Source: Streptomyces sp. NBC_01224 (GTDB lineage: Bacteria > Actinomycetota > Actinomycetes > Streptomycetales > Streptomycetaceae). Taken from it: a DNA stretch of 64,000 bases. The position numbers and the translations under genes are program-made. Shown one piece after another: positions 8,631 through 16,691 of this stretch. The notes below the pieces were generated by a model. It saw nothing but the letters and a program-made list of their open reading frames with translations, had not been told where the DNA came from and made no database searches. Numbering within the stretch: the stretch's first letter is position 1; every line of letters begins with the position of its first letter. The stretch spans positions 4,459,001 through 4,523,000 of the forward strand of contig NZ_CP108529.1 of the NCBI RefSeq assembly GCF_036002945.1, given 5' to 3'.

Positions 8631-9029
8631 ATGAATAGGCACCTTGCCCCACTCAGAGTACCTACCGGATGGGTCATGCTATTTAACAATTTTGTCGAAT
8701 TCAAAGTAGGGGAACAGCCGACAGAATGCGACTATGAACTCTACCTAACGCAGGATATTCTGTCCATGCGGCAAATCTTGCCAGAGGCCGGAGGATTTTC
8801 AGAGGAGGACGGTGCACTGAGAATCTACCTCGGCTGGTATCCGGATGGAGAACCCGACGGAAGCTACCGGATCGACCTTCACCGCAAGGGGGCTGATGAG
8901 AGGTTTAATTTTTTTGAGCATCGGAATTTTACCGACATTAGGAAAGCGCTCGAACTATGCCTTTCGCTCGGGGCTCGATATGCTGGAAATGACGAGATTG
9001 AAAGGGCGCTAATGAACTTGAACTCGTAA
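8631..9029 (+). CDS. Putative immunity protein for the upstream effector
   Basis: A 132-residue acidic protein starts six bases after the effector stop and shares the AT-rich composition of the effector's last 240 codons; runs such as TTTAATTTTTTTGAG are unlike the rest of the window. Visible features are VPTGWVMLFNNFVEF near the start, a central LYLTQDILSMRQILPE, LRIYLGWYPDGEPDG, and a C-terminal helix with LCLSLGARYAGNDEIE. It has no signal peptide or membrane segment, so it would act in the cytoplasm. The family is not recognised. The immunity role is inferred from tight linkage, small size, acidity and matching base composition. Confidence 0.6.
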   Translation: MNRHLAPLRVPTGWVMLFNNFVEFKVGEQPTECDYELYLTQDILSMRQILPEAGGFSEEDGALRIYLGWYPDGEPDGSYRIDLHRKGADERFNFFEHRNFTDIRKALELCLSLGARYAGNDEIERALMNLNS

Positions 9030-9115
9030 TGTCGGCCGGACCAGTTGGTGTGGCTTCTGGGTGTGCGGCCACCGTCGGCGACGAAAGTAGCGGCTTGACT
9101 CCCGATGGTCGGTGC

Positions 9116-9277
9116 TCAGTTCCTACGGTCCGGGCTCCACTCGTAGACCATGGGTGCAGTCTCGATGACCTCGCTCGGCCAGACCTGCCGAAGTCGGTCC
9201 AGTCGGACTCGGTGGTCCTGGATCCAGTCATCCTGTGGCTGGATCCAGGAAAATGTGGAGAGCCGGTCGGAGGGCAC
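9116..9277 (-). pseudogene. Short ORF or C-terminal remnant of an unknown protein
   Basis: Within the 437-base stretch 9030-9466, which otherwise shows nothing, the minus strand carries a protein-like frame. From GTG 9277 it encodes 53 residues, including STFSWIQPQDDWIQDHRVRL and ending VIETAPMVYEWSPDRRN. The frame is open upstream for about 30 more codons to a TAG, without a good start or ribosome-binding site. It reads like the tail of a normal protein, so it is probably what survives of a gene lost during cargo turnover. No family was recognised. Confidence 0.35.
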
Positions 9278-9466
9278 ACGGACTGGTCCTCGTTGTGGAG
9301 CGTCGTGATCGGGAACCGGAACATGTCCACAACCAATCAGCCTCCCTGTCTGGGAGGCACATGCCTAGAGCTTCAGCCCGTTCCCAGCACAGCCACTGCA
9401 CCGCGCGGGCCCTCCATAGCAGCGGTCCAGACGGATCACAACGCACTCAGCAGCTTCGGCGGCTGA

Positions 9467-9706
9467 CTACTCATCGATGAGATGGTCGAACTCCCCCGCC
9501 TTCACACCCTTGATCCAGGCACCCATCTCCACAATGGTGAAAAACACCGCCCCCGCTTCAGGGCGGTTGCTGTTGCGTACGGCTATGCGACCGTCTACCA
9601 ACGGGGCAGCCTCCACGCAGGCCCCCTGATCACCGCTGAAGCTGGACTTCCGCCAGGCCAATGCGTTCAACTCAGCGTGTGCCAGCGGCTGTTCTTTGTC
9701 GTTCAC
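9467..9706 (-). CDS. DUF397 domain protein
   Basis: The 79-residue protein has the signature ALAWRKSSFSGDQGACVEAA, then VAVRNS-type IAVRNSNRPEAG, and closes FTIVEMGAWIKGVKAGEFDH. Together these define the Streptomyces DUF397 family. Its GTG overlaps the stop of the XRE regulator (GTGA), so the two are coupled. DUF397 proteins nearly always sit beside XRE-DUF5753 regulators and resemble the BldB/WhiJ-type developmental pairs; the biochemical role is not settled. Confidence 0.9.
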   Translation of the reverse strand: MNDKEQPLAHAELNALAWRKSSFSGDQGACVEAAPLVDGRIAVRNSNRPEAGAVFFTIVEMGAWIKGVKAGEFDHLIDE

Positions 9707-10572
9707 ACGTGTCCCTTCGCGATCTCTCGCACCACCGCCACCGACTTCTCCGGACTCAGCGCAAGCGCTACGAGGTGCTCGAAGGCCACAGTATGCGCCT
9801 CGATCTCGTGGGCGCGTTCGAGGTAGCAGGCGCCCGCCCGATGCTCCACATACGCCACACCAGGATCGGCCGGCCACGGGAAGCCGAGGATCTGGAACGG
9901 GCCTGCTGCCATGCCCGGGTGTGCGCCGTGCTCGTACGGGAGTACCTGCACGGTGATCTTCGGATGGCGGGTCATCTCGGCCAGGTGAAGGAGTTGGTCT
10001 CTCATGATTGCCGGACTGCCGACCACTCGGCGCAGCACCGCTTCGTTGAGCACGGTCCAGAGACGCAGCGGGGCGGATTCCCGACTCAACGCGGCCTGCC
10101 GCGTCATGCGCAGGTCGACGAGGCTCTCCACCTCGTCGTCTCCCCGCTCAGCGGTACCCCGCCGCGTGATGGCGTCGGTGTAGGCCCTGGTCTGAAGAAG
10201 ACCTGGGACAGCCTCGCTCTCGTACGCTCGGACTTGCGATGCCCCCTGTTCCAGTCCGACGAACAAGGAAAACCAACTCGGCATCGGGAGTCCGTCGCTT
10301 CCCTCCCACCAGCCCTTCCGGCGCGCGTTCCTGGCAGCCTGGAGGTAGTCATCCCAGCGCTCCTCCGGGACGTTGTAGAGCGGGAGTAGGACTTCATTCA
10401 AGTCCCGCAGCACCACGGGGCGTTCGGATGTCTCGTAGTAGGAGACCTTGGCCACCGTGCAACGCAGCGCCTTGGCTACGTCTTTCTGGTCGAGCCCGGC
10501 TTGCTTCCTCAGCCGGACCAGCTCGAAAGCAAGCCAGCGTCGCCACACCGTAGGACTGGATGTCTCGGTCAC
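9703..10572 (-). CDS. XRE-family regulator with DUF5753 domain
   Basis: The 289-residue protein has an N-terminal helix-turn-helix (LRKQAGLDQKDVAKALRCTV then AKVSYYETSERP, residues ~18-55). A C-terminal DUF5753 domain follows, with SEAVPGLLQTRAYTDAI and LRMTRQAAL, then VLPYEHGAHPGMAAGPFQIL. GTG 10572 was chosen because AAGGAG lies just upstream; longer forms to 10659 lack support. It is coupled to the DUF397 gene and faces the small gene at 10754. Such pairs regulate development or secondary metabolism in Streptomyces (WhiJ-like); here it may control the cargo genes around it, which is inference. Confidence 0.88.
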   Translation of the reverse strand: MTETSSPTVWRRWLAFELVRLRKQAGLDQKDVAKALRCTVAKVSYYETSERPVVLRDLNEVLLPLYNVPEERWDDYLQAARNARRKGWWEGSDGLPMPSWFSLFVGLEQGASQVRAYESEAVPGLLQTRAYTDAITRRGTAERGDDEVESLVDLRMTRQAALSRESAPLRLWTVLNEAVLRRVVGSPAIMRDQLLHLAEMTRHPKITVQVLPYEHGAHPGMAAGPFQILGFPWPADPGVAYVEHRAGACYLERAHEIEAHTVAFEHLVALALSPEKSVAVVREIAKGHV

Positions 10573-10698
10573 TGCACTCTCCTTGCCACATGTGACGCAA
10601 GTGCTGGACGCGCGTCTGGGTGAGGTACCTGCTTGCCTTACAGGAAGTCCGGTTTGCAAGAGAGCAGTTGAGCATCACCTGTTTGAGCGACTGCGATC

Positions 10699-10726
10699 TG
10701 TTGAATTCAAATTTAGACTCAACAGC
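10699..10726. promoter_or_regulatory. AT-rich palindrome in divergent promoter region
   Basis: CTGTTGA (10699-10705) and TCAACAG (10720-10726) form a perfect 7-bp inverted repeat enclosing an AT-rich spacer with TTGAATTCAA. It lies between the divergent XRE gene and the gene at 10754 in an unusually AT-rich patch, so it is a candidate operator and promoter. Confidence 0.4.
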
Positions 10727-10753
10727 ATAGTCGCCCAGCTGTGGAGGCACGCC

Positions 10754-11086
10754 ATGAACGAGAAGGCACACCCTGCTGACGAACCCAGCAAGGACAACGC
10801 AAGTTCGGAGGAGCCGATGTCGTTAGGCAGAAAGGAGTTCGAATTGCTGCTGCAGGACCTCGTGCGAGACTCCGCGCCGCGTATGTTCGCTGTCGTACAA
10901 GAACTCGGAGACTGTGAGGATGGCGTGGTGGCAGCCTGGGGGCTAGCGTTCGAAGGCCGAGCCGAAGTCGTCTCTGCCGAGGGCGTCTCACGCCTGAGTG
11001 CCCGTACGCCGGAATCGGCCCTTCGATTCTTCAGTGGCGGCGCCAGGAACCGTGCCCGTCTGATCTGGCCTCAGAGTCTCAGCTGA
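10754..11086 (+). CDS. Conserved Streptomyces hypothetical next to XRE/DUF397
   Basis: ATG 10754 follows GGAGG at ideal spacing and encodes 110 residues. The first 25 are hydrophilic. The rest form an alpha-beta domain with RKEFELLLQDLVRDSAPRMF, VVAAWGLAFEGRAEVVS, and a C-terminal ARTPESALRFFSGG. It has no signal peptide, membrane helix or catalytic motif. Genes of this kind often stand opposite XRE-DUF5753/DUF397 pairs, so it may be the third member of a regulatory set. Function unknown. Confidence 0.65.
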   Translation: MNEKAHPADEPSKDNASSEEPMSLGRKEFELLLQDLVRDSAPRMFAVVQELGDCEDGVVAAWGLAFEGRAEVVSAEGVSRLSARTPESALRFFSGGARNRARLIWPQSLS

Positions 11087-11223
11087 GGAATTACGCGTCC
11101 CACCTGAGGTACCTCGGTTGCCGGAGCCCTGTCCGATGGGGGTAGCCTGCCCAGTTCTGCCTCGTGGTGGTTGCACAAACGGCTGCGCTTGGTGCATTTC
11201 TGCCGTTATTAGCCGCGCGAGGA

Positions 11224-11589
11224 TCACTGTCCAGTGCGGAGCTGTGTGCTCGTCGGCGAAACTTCCGGGACGAACAGGCTCAGGCGGTACGTCGTCGAGT
11301 GCTTCAGGCGTCCGCACAAGGTGTCCACCCGGAGCATCGAATCGTCGGGCGATTCGTACTCAGTCCGGACACGATGTAGGTGCGTCCGAAACTCCGTTTC
11401 GTCCTTGGTCTCGAAAACAACCTCCCAGCGACCGGCGTCAGAAACATGGGTGTTCATTGCTCGCTGACGGCTCTGCTGTCGCTTCTTCTTGCGCTGGCCT
11501 CGCTTGCGCATCGGCATCACGTCGCCGGGACAACGGAGCAAGGTCCGAGTCCCACCAGCGTCTCTGGGCGCTGGTATTTCCGTCATCAT
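11224..11589 (-). CDS. Small hypothetical protein
   Basis: The frame encodes up to 121 residues. The credible folded part starts at Met 45 (position 11457): MNTHVSDAGRWEVVFETKDE, then FRTHLHRVRTEYESPDDSML, ending in a short hydrophilic tail. Upstream is a very basic stretch (RKRGQRKKKRQQSRQR) that could be a true N-terminus or chance translation, so the start is uncertain. It has no recognisable family or partner and sits downstream of the P450 gene on the same strand. Confidence 0.45.
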   Translation of the reverse strand: MMTEIPAPRDAGGTRTLLRCPGDVMPMRKRGQRKKKRQQSRQRAMNTHVSDAGRWEVVFETKDETEFRTHLHRVRTEYESPDDSMLRVDTLCGRLKHSTTYRLSLFVPEVSPTSTQLRTGQ

Positions 11590-11613
11590 GGCCAGGAAGC
11601 AGATGGCCGCCCG

Positions 11614-12888
11614 TCAGGCGTCGACCACCTGCAGCGGCAGCGACTTCAGTCCGTTGATGAAGTTCGACACCAGGCGCCGCGGTGGGCCTGCGGGTTCGAG
11701 TGGGGCCGACACGGCGCGGCACACCGCCTCATACAGCGCGCCCAGTTGCAGCCGGGCGAAGTGGGCGCCCAGGCAGACGTGGGGGCCGTCGCCGAAGGAG
11801 ATGTGGGGGTTGGGGGAGCGGGTGAGGTCCAGGGCGAACGGGTCGGAGAAGACGCGTTCGTCGTGGTTGGCCGAGGCGTGGAAGACCACCACCTTGTCGC
11901 CGGTACGGATGCGGGTGCCCGCCAGTTCCGTGTCCTGAGTGGCGGTCCGGCGGAAAGTGAGGACTGGTGGGTGGCGACGCAGTAGTTCGTCGATGGCGGT
12001 GGCGAGCTGTACCTCTCCGTCGCACAGGCGGCGGTAGGCCTCGGGGTTTTCCGCCAGGAGGTGCAGGCCGCCCGGAGCTGCGCTGCGTACCGTGTCGTTT
12101 CCTGCCACCACCAGCAGGAAGAAGAACATCTCCAGTTCAGGCGCGGTGAGTTCGGGGTCCGTGGCGAGAGACGTCATCACGTCGTCGGCGGGGTGGTTCC
12201 GCTTGTGTGCCGCCAGTGCGTGCGCGTAGTCGAACATGTCGCGCAGCGACGCCGGGGAGCGCGGGTTCACCGGTCTGCCGTCCGGGCCGAGCGCCGGGGT
12301 CCCGGCCTCGTCCGGGTCCTGGTAGCCGATGACGCGCTGGGTCCAGTGCAGGAGGAGTCCGCGGTCACTGTCCGGTACGCCCAGCAGGTCGGTGAGGTTG
12401 AGCAGGGCGTAGTCGTCAGTGACCTGGGTGACGAGGTCGCAGGTGCCGTCGCCGGCCCGCGCCTCGGTGACCGCCCGGGTGAGCAGGGAGCGGGCGCGTT
12501 CACGGGCGACGGTCTCGAAGCGGTCCACGCGCTTCGGTGTGAAGGCGCGGCTTACGAGTACGCGCAGTCGCCGGTGGTGCGGCGGGTCCTGGTTGAGCAT
12601 CATGCGGCGGATGAACGGCAGGTCGGCGAGGTCCGGGTCGCGGATCTGGGTGGCGCCCAGGTACGAGGAGTACGTCGAGGAGTCCTTCAGGACCCGGACC
12701 ACGTCCTCGTGCCGGGTGACCGCCCAGAAGCCGGGGCCCGCCGGCCAGCCGAGTACCTCCGGCTCCTCCTGCCACGCCACGGGGTGGTGGTCGCGCAGGT
12801 GGCGGTAGCGGTCGTGGGGGATGCCCCGCCCGTACTGCCTGGGGTCGAACACGTCCGGTACGAGCGTTTCGGGGGCGGGCCCGCTCAT
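11614..12888 (-). CDS. Cytochrome P450
   Basis: A 424-residue soluble bacterial P450. The heme-binding loop is FGDGPHVCLGAHFARLQL with the cysteine ligand near residue 372. The I-helix oxygen-activation motif is VVAGNDTVRS, and the K-helix ExxR lies in AIDELLRRHPP. The N-terminal half shows YSSYLGATQIRDPDLADL and LNQDPPHHRRLRVLVSRAFT, typical of CYP families acting on hydrophobic substrates with ferredoxin partners. Its ATG overlaps the hydrolase stop (ATGA), so the two form an operon. No ferredoxin or reductase gene is adjacent. The substrate is unknown; the LNQDPPHH(RR)LR style resembles steroid/lipid-type CYPs only loosely. Confidence 0.93.
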   Translation of the reverse strand: MSGPAPETLVPDVFDPRQYGRGIPHDRYRHLRDHHPVAWQEEPEVLGWPAGPGFWAVTRHEDVVRVLKDSSTYSSYLGATQIRDPDLADLPFIRRMMLNQDPPHHRRLRVLVSRAFTPKRVDRFETVARERARSLLTRAVTEARAGDGTCDLVTQVTDDYALLNLTDLLGVPDSDRGLLLHWTQRVIGYQDPDEAGTPALGPDGRPVNPRSPASLRDMFDYAHALAAHKRNHPADDVMTSLATDPELTAPELEMFFFLLVVAGNDTVRSAAPGGLHLLAENPEAYRRLCDGEVQLATAIDELLRRHPPVLTFRRTATQDTELAGTRIRTGDKVVVFHASANHDERVFSDPFALDLTRSPNPHISFGDGPHVCLGAHFARLQLGALYEAVCRAVSAPLEPAGPPRRLVSNFINGLKSLPLQVVDA

Positions 12889-13679
12889 GCCCTCGCCCCG
12901 CCGTCCTCCGCATCGGCTCGTAGGAAGTCCTCCACCACACGGATCAGGTCGAGCGGGGCCTCGTCCATCGCGTAGTGGCCGCACGAGGGCAGCTCCACCA
13001 GTTCGGCCTGCGGGAACCAGCGCATCCAGGTGGCCTGCTGCAGCTCGGCGGACAGGGCCGGGTCCAGCGCGCCCACGACGACCAGGGCCGGCACGGGTGA
13101 ACCGTCGATCCGGTCGTGGAAGTCCTCGCCCGCCCAGGAATCCAGCCAGGCACGGAACGCCTTGGCATCGCTGCATTCGAGCGAGCGACGCACCATGCGG
13201 TCCAGCCAGCCTGCGGGGCGTCGGCCTCCGGTCGTGATGTCGAGGATGGTCCGACGGTTCTGAGAGGTGTGCGCCGCGGCGGAAAAGAGTTCCCACTGGT
13301 CCGGCGGGAGCGGCAGGCCGGACGCGGGGACGGGCGACACCCCGACGATTCTGCGTACCCGTTCCGGCGCGGCAGCCAGCGTCCGCTGGATGACGGAGCC
13401 ACCCATCGAGTGGCCGATCAGCGAGAACCGCTCCCAGCCGAGCCGGTCGGCCAGCGCGAGCACGTCCGCGGCGCCCTCGGCCGTCGTGTACGTACCGCTC
13501 ACGTCCCTGGCCTCGCCGTATCCCCGTAGATCCACCACGGCGTACTGGAACGAACCGAGGTCGAGATCCTGCAGCACCGGGTCGTACGCCGAGCGGTCGG
13601 CGAACCAGCCGTGTACCGCGATCACCTTGTGCGGGCCGTCGCCGTGCAGTCCATGGGGCAGAACAGGCAATGAGGTCAC
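12885..13679 (-). CDS. Alpha/beta hydrolase
   Basis: The 264-residue protein has the classic fold order. An oxyanion-region HGWFADRSAYDPVL comes first, then the nucleophile elbow LIGHSMGGSVIQ (Ser in GHSMGG), an acidic residue in VVVGALDPALS, and the catalytic His in LPSCGHYAMDEAP. The GTG at 13679 was preferred because GGGAG lies five bases upstream; GTG 13694 is possible. The next gene is the coupled P450, so the two probably act on the same small molecule, perhaps ester or lactone cleavage before or after oxidation. The pair is not a usual eCIS component and probably arrived with the cargo block. Confidence 0.88.
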   Translation of the reverse strand: MTSLPVLPHGLHGDGPHKVIAVHGWFADRSAYDPVLQDLDLGSFQYAVVDLRGYGEARDVSGTYTTAEGAADVLALADRLGWERFSLIGHSMGGSVIQRTLAAAPERVRRIVGVSPVPASGLPLPPDQWELFSAAAHTSQNRRTILDITTGGRRPAGWLDRMVRRSLECSDAKAFRAWLDSWAGEDFHDRIDGSPVPALVVVGALDPALSAELQQATWMRWFPQAELVELPSCGHYAMDEAPLDLIRVVEDFLRADAEDGGARA

Positions 13680-13705
13680 GCCGACTCCCGTCACCGTACG
13701 GAGCG

Positions 13706-13717
13706 GACCGATCGGTC
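13706..13717. promoter_or_regulatory. 12-bp perfect palindrome upstream of hydrolase-P450 operon
   Basis: GACCGATCGGTC is a perfect 12-bp palindrome 27 bases upstream of the chosen hydrolase start, in the 123-base gap after the ATPase gene. It is well placed to be a regulator site. No regulator gene is adjacent. Confidence 0.4.
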
Positions 13718-13802
13718 ACCGGCCCGACCCCGCCCACGGTGGCGTCAACTCCGTGCCCGCGCAAGAGCCCACACGAGGGTTCCCGCCGTCAGACCGGAAG
13801 CC

Positions 13803-15836
13803 TCACGCCAGCAGTCCCAGATATGGCCCGAACTCCGACGCCAGCGTCAGCCGGCCCAGCTTCTGGTACTCGCGCTGGATCGCGTGGATCAGCGTCGGCA
13901 TCGTCACCGGCTCGCCCGTGTCCGCCGCCAGGTACGCGGCTGTCACCGCGATCGAGCGGATGTTGCCGCCCGCCAGCTCGAAGTTCTCGGCGCAGAAGGC
14001 GATGTCCAGGTCCCTGCCCCGGGGGAGTACGGGGCCCAGGCAGCGTTCCCACAGCAGGAGGCGCTGTTCGGGGTCCGGGACCGGGAAGTCGATGACGAGG
14101 TCCAGGCGGCGGGTGAACGCGTCGTCCAGGTTGGCCCGGAGGTTGGTGGCCAGGATGGCCAGGCCGTCGAAGGACTCCATGCGCTGGAGGAGGTACGCGC
14201 TCTCGACGTTCGCGTAGCGGTCGTGGGCGTCCTTCACGTCCGAGCGTTTGCCGAAGATCGCGTCCGCCTCGTCGAAGAGGAGGACTCCGTTCACCCCTGC
14301 GGCTTCGGAGAAGATCCGTTCCAGGTTCTTCTCGGTTTCGCCCACGTATTTGTCGATCACCGTCGCCAGGTCGACCGTGTACAGGTCCAGGCCCAGGTCT
14401 GCGGCTATGACCTCCGCGGACATCGTTTTGCCGGTGCCGGAGTCGCCCGCGAAGAGTGCCGATACGCCTCGGCCCCTGCCGCCGCCGGGGCGCATGCCCC
14501 ACTCCCCCAGGACTCGGTCGCGATGGCGCGCGCGGGCGGTCAGTTCGCGGAGTTGGGCGTGGGTGTCCGGGGGCAGGACCAGGTCGTTCCAGGTGACGGT
14601 GGGTTCGATGCGGCGGGCCAGGCGGTCGAGGCCTGCCGCGTTCTGGGCACGGGCACCCTGACGGACGTGGTCGGGGGTGAGGGCGCCGCCGTCCAGATGG
14701 GTGGTCTGGGCGGCGCCCCGGGCGGCGCGCGTGATCTGTTCCGGGGTGAGGAGGAACGGCGAGAGCAGGCGGTCCACGTCGATGGTTTCGGGGACGGGGG
14801 CCTCGTACGCGTCGGTCCAGAGGGCGGCTCTGGTCGAGGGTTCCACGCGTGGGGCGTGCAGGAGGAGGGGCGGGGCGGCGGACCAGGCCGCGTCCCAGGG
14901 GGCTCGGCCCACCAGGATCGTGGGGATCGGGGTACCGGTGAGCAGTCGGAGGAGTTCCGGGTGTTCGCGGGAGACCGCGTCGAGCGGGGCGCAGACCAGG
15001 CCGGCGCCGGTCAGCCGGGCCTCGCGGACCAGGGAGCGGACCGCCTCGGCGGGGGACGGGTCCTCGGCCAGTCGCGCCAGGTCCAGGCCCAGGACCCGGT
15101 GGCCCGCGAGCGTCAGCGCGGAGGCCGCGAGGGCCGTGCCCGCGCCGCCCTGGTCCTCGCGGAGGTAGGCGAGCGAGGCGCCTCGGGCGAGGGCCGCAGC
15201 CAGCGGGGCCGGGTCGCCGACGCCCGGTACGGCGTGCCAGGGGGCGAGGAGATCGGCCAGACGCGGGTCGGGGGTGTCGTCGCCCAGGAGGTGCGCGGTG
15301 ACCCGGTCGGGGACGCGGAGCGCACGGCTCAGGAACGGCCGGTCCAGGTCCTCGACCAGGAGGAGGCGGCTCTCACGCAGTGGGGCAAGGGCCGACAGCC
15401 GGCCGCGCGCCACCTGGTCGGCGGGGGACAGGCCGCAGAGGCCCAGGGCCAGACCGATGGACGGGCGGCGGCGGGTGACGTCGTCGTTCAGGTAGCCGTA
15501 GAACGCCTCGAAGCGGTCGTCGAGATCCGGTACGAGTGTGATGAGGAGGATCTCGACGTCGAGGGCGGTGAGGCCGAACTCACCGGCCAGGGAGGTCAGT
15601 CGGGATGGTTCGGCCGGTGTCTCGTCGTAGTCCGGGACGGGGGTCGGGAAGGCGCGGGCCTCCTCCGCGTCCAGCAGACGGGCGATGTTCTCGTCCGTGA
15701 GGTAGAGGCCGCGGAAGGCGTCGTCCGGGTCCGGGTCGGTGAGCTGCCGGGCCTCGACCGCTCGTCGGATGCGCTGCTCCACCGCTACCGCACGTTCGAG
15801 GAGATGGCGCAGGTTCGGGTCGCCCGCGGTTGTCAT
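13803..15836 (-). CDS. eCIS AAA+ ATPase
   Basis: The 677-residue protein has a helical N-terminal half, including LLDAEEARAFPTPVPDYDET, and one AAA+ module. Walker A is GDSGTGKT (464-471), Walker B LLFDEADAIFGKR (from ~519), sensor-1 LATN, and the RR pair in AFTRRLDLVIDF serves as arginine finger. This is the Pvc15-type ATPase present in almost all eCIS loci, thought to help particle assembly or cargo loading in the cytoplasm. Its ATG overlaps the DUF4255 stop (ATGA). The structural genes normally follow directly; here they resume only after ~8.7 kb of unrelated cargo. Confidence 0.93.
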   Translation of the reverse strand: MTTAGDPNLRHLLERAVAVEQRIRRAVEARQLTDPDPDDAFRGLYLTDENIARLLDAEEARAFPTPVPDYDETPAEPSRLTSLAGEFGLTALDVEILLITLVPDLDDRFEAFYGYLNDDVTRRRPSIGLALGLCGLSPADQVARGRLSALAPLRESRLLLVEDLDRPFLSRALRVPDRVTAHLLGDDTPDPRLADLLAPWHAVPGVGDPAPLAAALARGASLAYLREDQGGAGTALAASALTLAGHRVLGLDLARLAEDPSPAEAVRSLVREARLTGAGLVCAPLDAVSREHPELLRLLTGTPIPTILVGRAPWDAAWSAAPPLLLHAPRVEPSTRAALWTDAYEAPVPETIDVDRLLSPFLLTPEQITRAARGAAQTTHLDGGALTPDHVRQGARAQNAAGLDRLARRIEPTVTWNDLVLPPDTHAQLRELTARARHRDRVLGEWGMRPGGGRGRGVSALFAGDSGTGKTMSAEVIAADLGLDLYTVDLATVIDKYVGETEKNLERIFSEAAGVNGVLLFDEADAIFGKRSDVKDAHDRYANVESAYLLQRMESFDGLAILATNLRANLDDAFTRRLDLVIDFPVPDPEQRLLLWERCLGPVLPRGRDLDIAFCAENFELAGGNIRSIAVTAAYLAADTGEPVTMPTLIHAIQREYQKLGRLTLASEFGPYLGLLA

Positions 15837-16663
15837 TCGGCGCCGTCCTCCGTGCTGTCATCGGCATGGTCTGCCGCGCCACTCCGCATGCCGTCCGCCG
15901 CAGCGGCCTTGCGGCTCTCGGTGATCTTGCGGCTCTCGGTGATACGGAGGGACAGACCGCGCCGCCGTTCCGCGTCGGAGGTGCGGGGAACGTCCCCGCC
16001 CGGCCGGTCCGGGCGGCCCGGCCGGCCTCCGTACACCGGAAGCCCTCCTCGGCCCGGCATCGGTTCCGACAACGGCTCGGCCTCCTCGGGTACGTCCCCG
16101 AAGCGGGCCTGCAACCCCTCGTCCCCCACCGGCGGGCCGACCACATAGCTCGGCGACGCCGTCACCGGCACGCTGATGACCAGGTCCAGCGAGGGTTTCA
16201 ACTCACCGCCCAGCGCGCTCCAAACATCGGCGAACGAACGGTCCTCCGGCGGCGGCAGTGCGATCGACATCGGTACGGCTGCCCCGATCTCCGCCAAGGT
16301 GCCCGTCAGCCGCTCCGGAGGCAGCGCCTCGTAACGCAGCAGGCAGCCGAGCAGCGACGAAAGCAGCCGGTGCTCGTCCTCCGGGCGCTTCGTCCACGCT
16401 GTGATCAGGTACGAGAGCTTGAAGAAGCGAGGCGGGCGGCGGCGCGCGATGATCGCGCCGCGCTCGTCGTACTCGTTGTGCAGACCTCGCTCACGCCTCC
16501 GCATGTCCTCGCGGATGTCGTAGAGGTAGAGGTTGACCATGGGTGCGTTGACCTTCGCCGCCCACTCACGGGTCGGGGCGTCGAAGACCACCGCGATCTG
16601 GCCGCCTTCGAGCACCTCCGCCCTGATCAGGGCCCGCAGTACGTCGTCGACCTCGTGGATCAC
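15833..16663 (-). CDS. eCIS DUF4255 (Pvc16-like) protein
   Basis: The 276-residue protein begins IHEVDDVLRALIRAEVLEGG and carries NAPMVNLYLYDIREDMRRRE and FFKLSYLITAWTKRPEDEHR. These are the diagnostic segments of DUF4255, the tail terminator/cap family of eCIS and R-type systems. The last ~90 residues are Pro/Gly-rich and disordered, with a tandem ITESRK duplication. It lies between the VWA gene and the ATPase gene, overlapping the latter. Its likely role is capping the sheath-tube end distal to the baseplate, from the family and not shown here. Confidence 0.92.
   Translation of the reverse strand: MIHEVDDVLRALIRAEVLEGGQIAVVFDAPTREWAAKVNAPMVNLYLYDIREDMRRRERGLHNEYDERGAIIARRRPPRFFKLSYLITAWTKRPEDEHRLLSSLLGCLLRYEALPPERLTGTLAEIGAAVPMSIALPPPEDRSFADVWSALGGELKPSLDLVISVPVTASPSYVVGPPVGDEGLQARFGDVPEEAEPLSEPMPGRGGLPVYGGRPGRPDRPGGDVPRTSDAERRRGLSLRITESRKITESRKAAAADGMRSGAADHADDSTEDGAE
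15908..15943 (-). repeat. 18-bp perfect tandem duplication
   Basis: CTTGCGGCTCTCGGTGAT occurs twice in a row (15908-15925, 15926-15943), duplicating the hexapeptide ITESRK in the disordered tail of the DUF4255 protein. It is in frame and probably recent. Confidence 0.9.
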
Positions 16664-16691
16664 CCGATCACTCCCGTACGGTCGTCGGCGC

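Noticed and set aside
10754..11086. Longer start at 10448 for the gene opposite the XRE regulator
   Set aside because: The extension translates the antisense of the XRE gene; ATG 10754 has GGAGG at ideal spacing.
12889..13764. Long minus-strand frame continuing the P450 upstream to 13764
   Set aside because: It runs antiparallel in frame choice to the real hydrolase gene, whose fold and catalytic residues are clear in another frame; the P450 ATG at 12888 overlaps the hydrolase stop.
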